Assembly (NCBI GenBank): GCA_015904075.1
Contig: JABMDH010000005.1
Span: 1 to 8,730 of the forward strand
DNA from: Nitrospira sp.
GTDB lineage: Bacteria > Nitrospirota > Nitrospiria > Nitrospirales > Nitrospiraceae
Length of the DNA: 8,730 bases
Reading direction: 5' to 3'
Below the pieces are notes generated by a model. That model saw nothing but the letters and a program-made list of their open reading frames with translations. It was not told where the DNA came from and did no database searches. The position numbers and the translations under genes were made by a program. This document shows positions 6,788 to 8,730 of this stretch, piece by piece. How positions within the stretch are numbered: position 1 is the stretch's first letter; the number at the start of each line of letters is the position of its first letter.

Positions 6788-7378
6788 TCAGGAAGTGGCA
6801 ACTTCAGATGACTTTCTGCGATCGCGAAAGAAAAAGACAATGGCCAAAACAATGACGAGTGCAAGGACCGGGACGATGTAAATCGAATAGAGATATTTCG
6901 ACAAAGACTTCGGCTCGCCGACTGAAAAGGGAAACCGCGACACATGTTGTTGCTGCTCCCCCACCGTCACGAGACCGACGAATTTCCCGGGCTTGTCAAA
7001 TGTGTAGGTGAAGTCGACTGATCCGCTTGGATAAACCTTTGCAGGCAAATGCAACACCGTGTCCGCATCGAGATTCGGTTCCGCACCCGTATCCCTGATG
7101 ATCCGAACTTCCGTGGGAAGAGAACGAAGTTCCTGCTCGACATAATCGAGCACTACGATGGTTTGACCAGTCGCTGGAATATCCTCGCAGAATTGCTTCT
7201 CTTGCGTGTTCCCCGGCTGATAGCCACTGAAGTGCATCATATAGGGGCCGACGGTCAGCTTGCACATGTCTTCCGCCATGGACAGCCCCCCATGCGCCTG
7301 GGCCTGCGTTGTCACCAACGCGCCGCCCGCAAATACCACACACCCCACCATGAGTTTTAGATATATACCAGGCTTCAT
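6788..7378 (-). CDS. amoD: AmoD-family membrane-anchored periplasmic protein
   Basis: This 196-residue protein has an N-terminal signal peptide ending Ala-Gln-Ala, mature His29, and a C-terminal hydrophobic helix (about 165-185) followed by Arg-Asp-Arg-Arg-Lys, so most of it faces the periplasm. The segment Cys39-…-Gly-Pro-Tyr-Met47-Met48-His49-Phe-Ser-Gly-Tyr-Gln-Pro and Cys64 in Phe-Cys-Glu-Asp-Ile-Pro is the AmoD/PmoD (Orf5) signature. The methanotroph relative PmoD binds copper in a CuA-like site using Cys and Met ligands, so copper binding is likely here. AGAGGAT lies just upstream of the ATG at 7378. It follows amoE by 72 bp. amoE-amoD-amoD-copC-copD is an order expected near AMO genes in comammox Nitrospira. 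AmoD and AmoE are paralogs, so the exact symbol rests on order and the Met pair. Confidence 0.85.
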   Translation of the reverse strand: MKPGIYLKLMVGCVVFAGGALVTTQAQAHGGLSMAEDMCKLTVGPYMMHFSGYQPGNTQEKQFCEDIPATGQTIVVLDYVEQELRSLPTEVRIIRDTGAEPNLDADTVLHLPAKVYPSGSVDFTYTFDKPGKFVGLVTVGEQQQHVSRFPFSVGEPKSLSKYLYSIYIVPVLALVIVLAIVFFFRDRRKSSEVATS

Positions 7379-7450
7379 AAAGATCCTCTTTTGGGAATAG
7401 TCACATTGACAGTTGTATATACACAGGGCGGGGCAGGCACTTCTGAATTC

Positions 7451-8035
7451 TTATGTACGCCGGGACGCCCACCAATTGCGCATACGGCCAGACTTGGAAA
7501 GTTCATACCCGATCAGTGCGAGCACCAGCAGCACGATCACCGGCCCCACCATCTTCCGTCCAAGCTTCGAATAATCAACCTGCTGCACCCGCAAGAGATA
7601 ATAAGACGGGCTCAATCCCTCTGCCGTAATGATCAGCTTGTACAGCCCCTTATCCAGCTTGGCTTCACCCCTGACCACCCCGTCCGGATGTGAAGTTGGG
7701 GCCCAGGAGGCCACAGTCTGATCATCCGCCTTCTCATCCCCTTCCTGTCCCCGTACGATCCGCACACCCACCGGCATCGTACGTAGTCCAGGATCCACAA
7801 GATCCACAACCAAAAAGGTGTCCCCGACCTCAGGAATCTCGGTGCAATATTGCGCCTTCGGCTCGAATTGCGGTTGATAGGCGCTGAAGTGCACAATATT
7901 CCCACCGATACGCCGCGCACAAATATCCTCTTCCATTGTTACATTTCCATGCGCATCGGCTATGCCGGGAGACAATAGTGCAGCAAGCACGAGCCCGCTG
8001 AAGATTGCCTTCGCCATCCACTTCATCATAACCAT
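7451..8035 (-). CDS. amoE: AmoE-family membrane-anchored periplasmic protein
   Basis: This 194-residue protein has a signal peptide ending Ala-Asp-Ala, mature His29 and a C-terminal hydrophobic helix (about 163-178) with a basic tail. It aligns without gaps to AmoD1 over the core: Cys39, Gly44, His49, Tyr-Gln-Pro and Cys64. However, the two Met of AmoD1 (47, 48) are Ile and Val here. It is first in the amoE-amoD-amoD series, the position of Orf4/AmoE in ammonia oxidisers. A GGAG is present upstream; the ATG at 8035 is 4 nt from it, and a nearby in-frame ATG at 8029 is possible. No clear promoter was found in the 413 bp upstream. Loss of the Met pair suggests different or weaker metal binding than AmoD. 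The AmoE label is less certain than the family. Confidence 0.82.
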   Translation of the reverse strand: MVMMKWMAKAIFSGLVLAALLSPGIADAHGNVTMEEDICARRIGGNIVHFSAYQPQFEPKAQYCTEIPEVGDTFLVVDLVDPGLRTMPVGVRIVRGQEGDEKADDQTVASWAPTSHPDGVVRGEAKLDKGLYKLIITAEGLSPSYYLLRVQQVDYSKLGRKMVGPVIVLLVLALIGYELSKSGRMRNWWASRRT

Positions 8036-8292
8036 ACTTCTCCGACGAAACCTACCATCTTCATACCACGACTCTTACCCGGAGTGGACTCACCCAAGGC
8101 ATGTCCATGACGTGCTGCTCTGTATCAGATAATTCGCGTCTGACCGAAAAGAAATTTACCATTCTGCAGTCAACTCTTGCAAGGGCCGATACACAGCCTG
8201 GAAATAGCGGAACGGCCGCACGATTGATACGTGTCCCACTACGATCTACCGTTGCCAGACGGAGTCGTTCGACAAAGAGCAGCTGCCACGAG

Positions 8293-8329
8293 TGATTCTG
8301 TCTCTCAGCGAGACTGAGAGACAGAATCA
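8293..8329. repeat. Perfect 16-bp inverted repeat in the divergent intergenic region
   Basis: TGATTCTGTCTCTCAG and CTGAGAGACAGAATCA pair perfectly around a 5-nt loop (cgaga). It lies about 20 bp upstream of the proposed -35 of the bacterioferritin gene and about 258 bp upstream of amoE. Neither strand has a T-run after it, so a standard terminator is unlikely. It could be an operator or an RNA hairpin. Confidence 0.6.
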
Positions 8330-8349
8330 GGAAACCCTCGCCCGCCAAG

Positions 8350-8378
8350 TTGACGGAAAGCAAAAGTGAGACAATAAT
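8350..8378 (+). promoter_or_regulatory. Putative sigma-70-type promoter of the bacterioferritin gene
   Basis: TTGACG (8350-8355) and AATAAT (8373-8378) are separated by exactly 17 nt, each matching 5 of 6 consensus bases. Transcription would begin near 8385, giving a leader of about 64 nt. This is the best promoter match in the window. Confidence 0.55.
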
Positions 8379-8448
8379 GGACTTATTACACTGGGCAGAC
8401 CGACGGACACACTCGTACCGATCTTATTTAACGTTAAGGAGGCACAGC

Positions 8449-8730
8449 ATGAAAGCCAAGGAGGGAGTCGTCAATATCCTGAATAAATTGCTGACAGCCG
8501 ATCTCACGGCCATCAATCAATATTTTGTCCATGCAAAAATGTGTGCGAATTGGGGCTACGAACGTCTGCACCATAAAGTCCGGGAACGCAGCATCGACGA
8601 GATGAAAGATGCCGATGCCATCATCGGTCACATTCTCTATCTCGAAGGCGTCCCGAATGTGCAACGCATGAATTCGGTACACATCGGCGAAACCGTGCCC
8701 GAGCAGCTGAAGCTGGATCTGAAAGCCGAA
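8449..8730 (+). CDS. bfr: Bacterioferritin, N-terminal 94 residues (runs off window)
   Basis: This iron-storage protein forms a 24-subunit heme-binding cage in the cytoplasm. The first 94 residues align without gaps to E. coli Bfr: Leu-Asn-Lys-Leu-Leu, Ala-Ile-Asn-Gln-Tyr-Phe, Ser-Ile-Asp-Glu-Met-Lys, Leu-Glu-Gly-Val-Pro-Asn. The heme-ligand Met52 and ferroxidase residues Glu51 and Glu94 are present. The positions of E. coli Glu18 and His54 are Asp18 and Asp54, so the di-iron site is altered. AAGGAGG at 8436-8442 lies 6 nt before the ATG. The gene diverges from the amo accessory operon and has its own promoter. The altered site could mark a heme-binding, ferroxidase-poor subunit of a two-subunit bacterioferritin, as known in some bacteria; the rest of the gene is outside the window. 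Confidence 0.92.
   Translation, partial: MKAKEGVVNILNKLLTADLTAINQYFVHAKMCANWGYERLHHKVRERSIDEMKDADAIIGHILYLEGVPNVQRMNSVHIGETVPEQLKLDLKAE

Larger units (their letters stand above)
8036..8448. other. Divergent intergenic region between amoE and bacterioferritin gene
   Basis: No convincing gene lies in these 413 bp. Two open frames (8061-8363 minus, 8101-8295 plus) lack ribosome sites and family features. The region holds a strong hairpin (8293-8329), a good promoter for the bacterioferritin gene (8350-8378), and a segment (8216-8235) resembling one in the amoC leader. A TTGACT on the minus strand (8174-8169) has no good -10 partner at normal spacing. Confidence 0.6.

Noticed and set aside
8169..8174. 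TTGACT on the minus strand as the amoE -35 element, with blocks (AATGG, AATTT, GTCAGA) resembling the amoC promoter
   Set aside because: No acceptable -10 lies 16-18 nt downstream, and the block spacing differs from amoC, so the likeness may be chance.
8061..8363. A 100-codon minus-strand frame in the intergenic region
   Set aside because: It reads through the perfect hairpin and the bfr upstream DNA, with no ribosome site and no recognisable domain.

Overview
The window looks like a piece of a comammox-type Nitrospira genome (an ammonia-oxidising Nitrospira). It carries the ammonia monooxygenase (AMO) operon amoC-amoA-amoB and the accessory set amoE, amoD (two paralogs), copC and copD. Two paralogous amoD genes after amoE, and a copD fused to a cytochrome c domain, fit comammox better than betaproteobacterial ammonia oxidisers. 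This taxonomic call rests on recalled protein patterns and gene order, not on a search.

All genes read on the minus strand except the last one. From high to low coordinates, that is in transcription order, they are amoE (8035-7451), amoD1 (7378-6788), the 5' half of a second amoD (6704-6412), a copD lacking its first ~129 codons (6411-4778), a 355-bp promoter region, amoC (4422-3604), amoA (3487-2642), a truncated amoB (2645-2235), the 3' half of the second amoD (2310-2011), copC (1916-1503) and a second copD (1506 to beyond base 1). A 413-bp divergent intergenic region separates amoE from a plus-strand bacterioferritin gene that starts at 8449 and runs off the right edge.

The main structural observation is that the two amoD halves fit together at one codon. 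Joined (…Asp-Thr-Gly | Ala-Glu-Gln…), they give a 196-residue protein, the same length as intact AmoD1. Everything between the halves (about 2311-6411, 4.1 kb) therefore behaves like one inserted block: 3' copD, amoC, amoA, 5' amoB. Its copD part is a second copy of bases 1-1118, about 92% identical by eye with no net indel. Both block ends cut genes out of frame, so this copy of amoB keeps only about 111 genuine residues. The cause may be a real segmental duplication or insertion, or a chimeric metagenome assembly. Long reads across ~2311 and ~6411 would decide.

Functionally, AmoC and AmoA appear intact, and AmoC keeps residues matching both proposed copper sites. AmoB here would lack its second and third copper-ligand histidines and its C-terminal half, so a working enzyme needs a full amoB elsewhere. 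AmoE and AmoD are membrane-anchored periplasmic proteins with a Cys/Met/His signature likely to bind copper. CopC and CopD are the copper-handling partners. The bacterioferritin has unusual substitutions at the expected di-iron site. No tRNA, rRNA, CRISPR array or transposase was seen.
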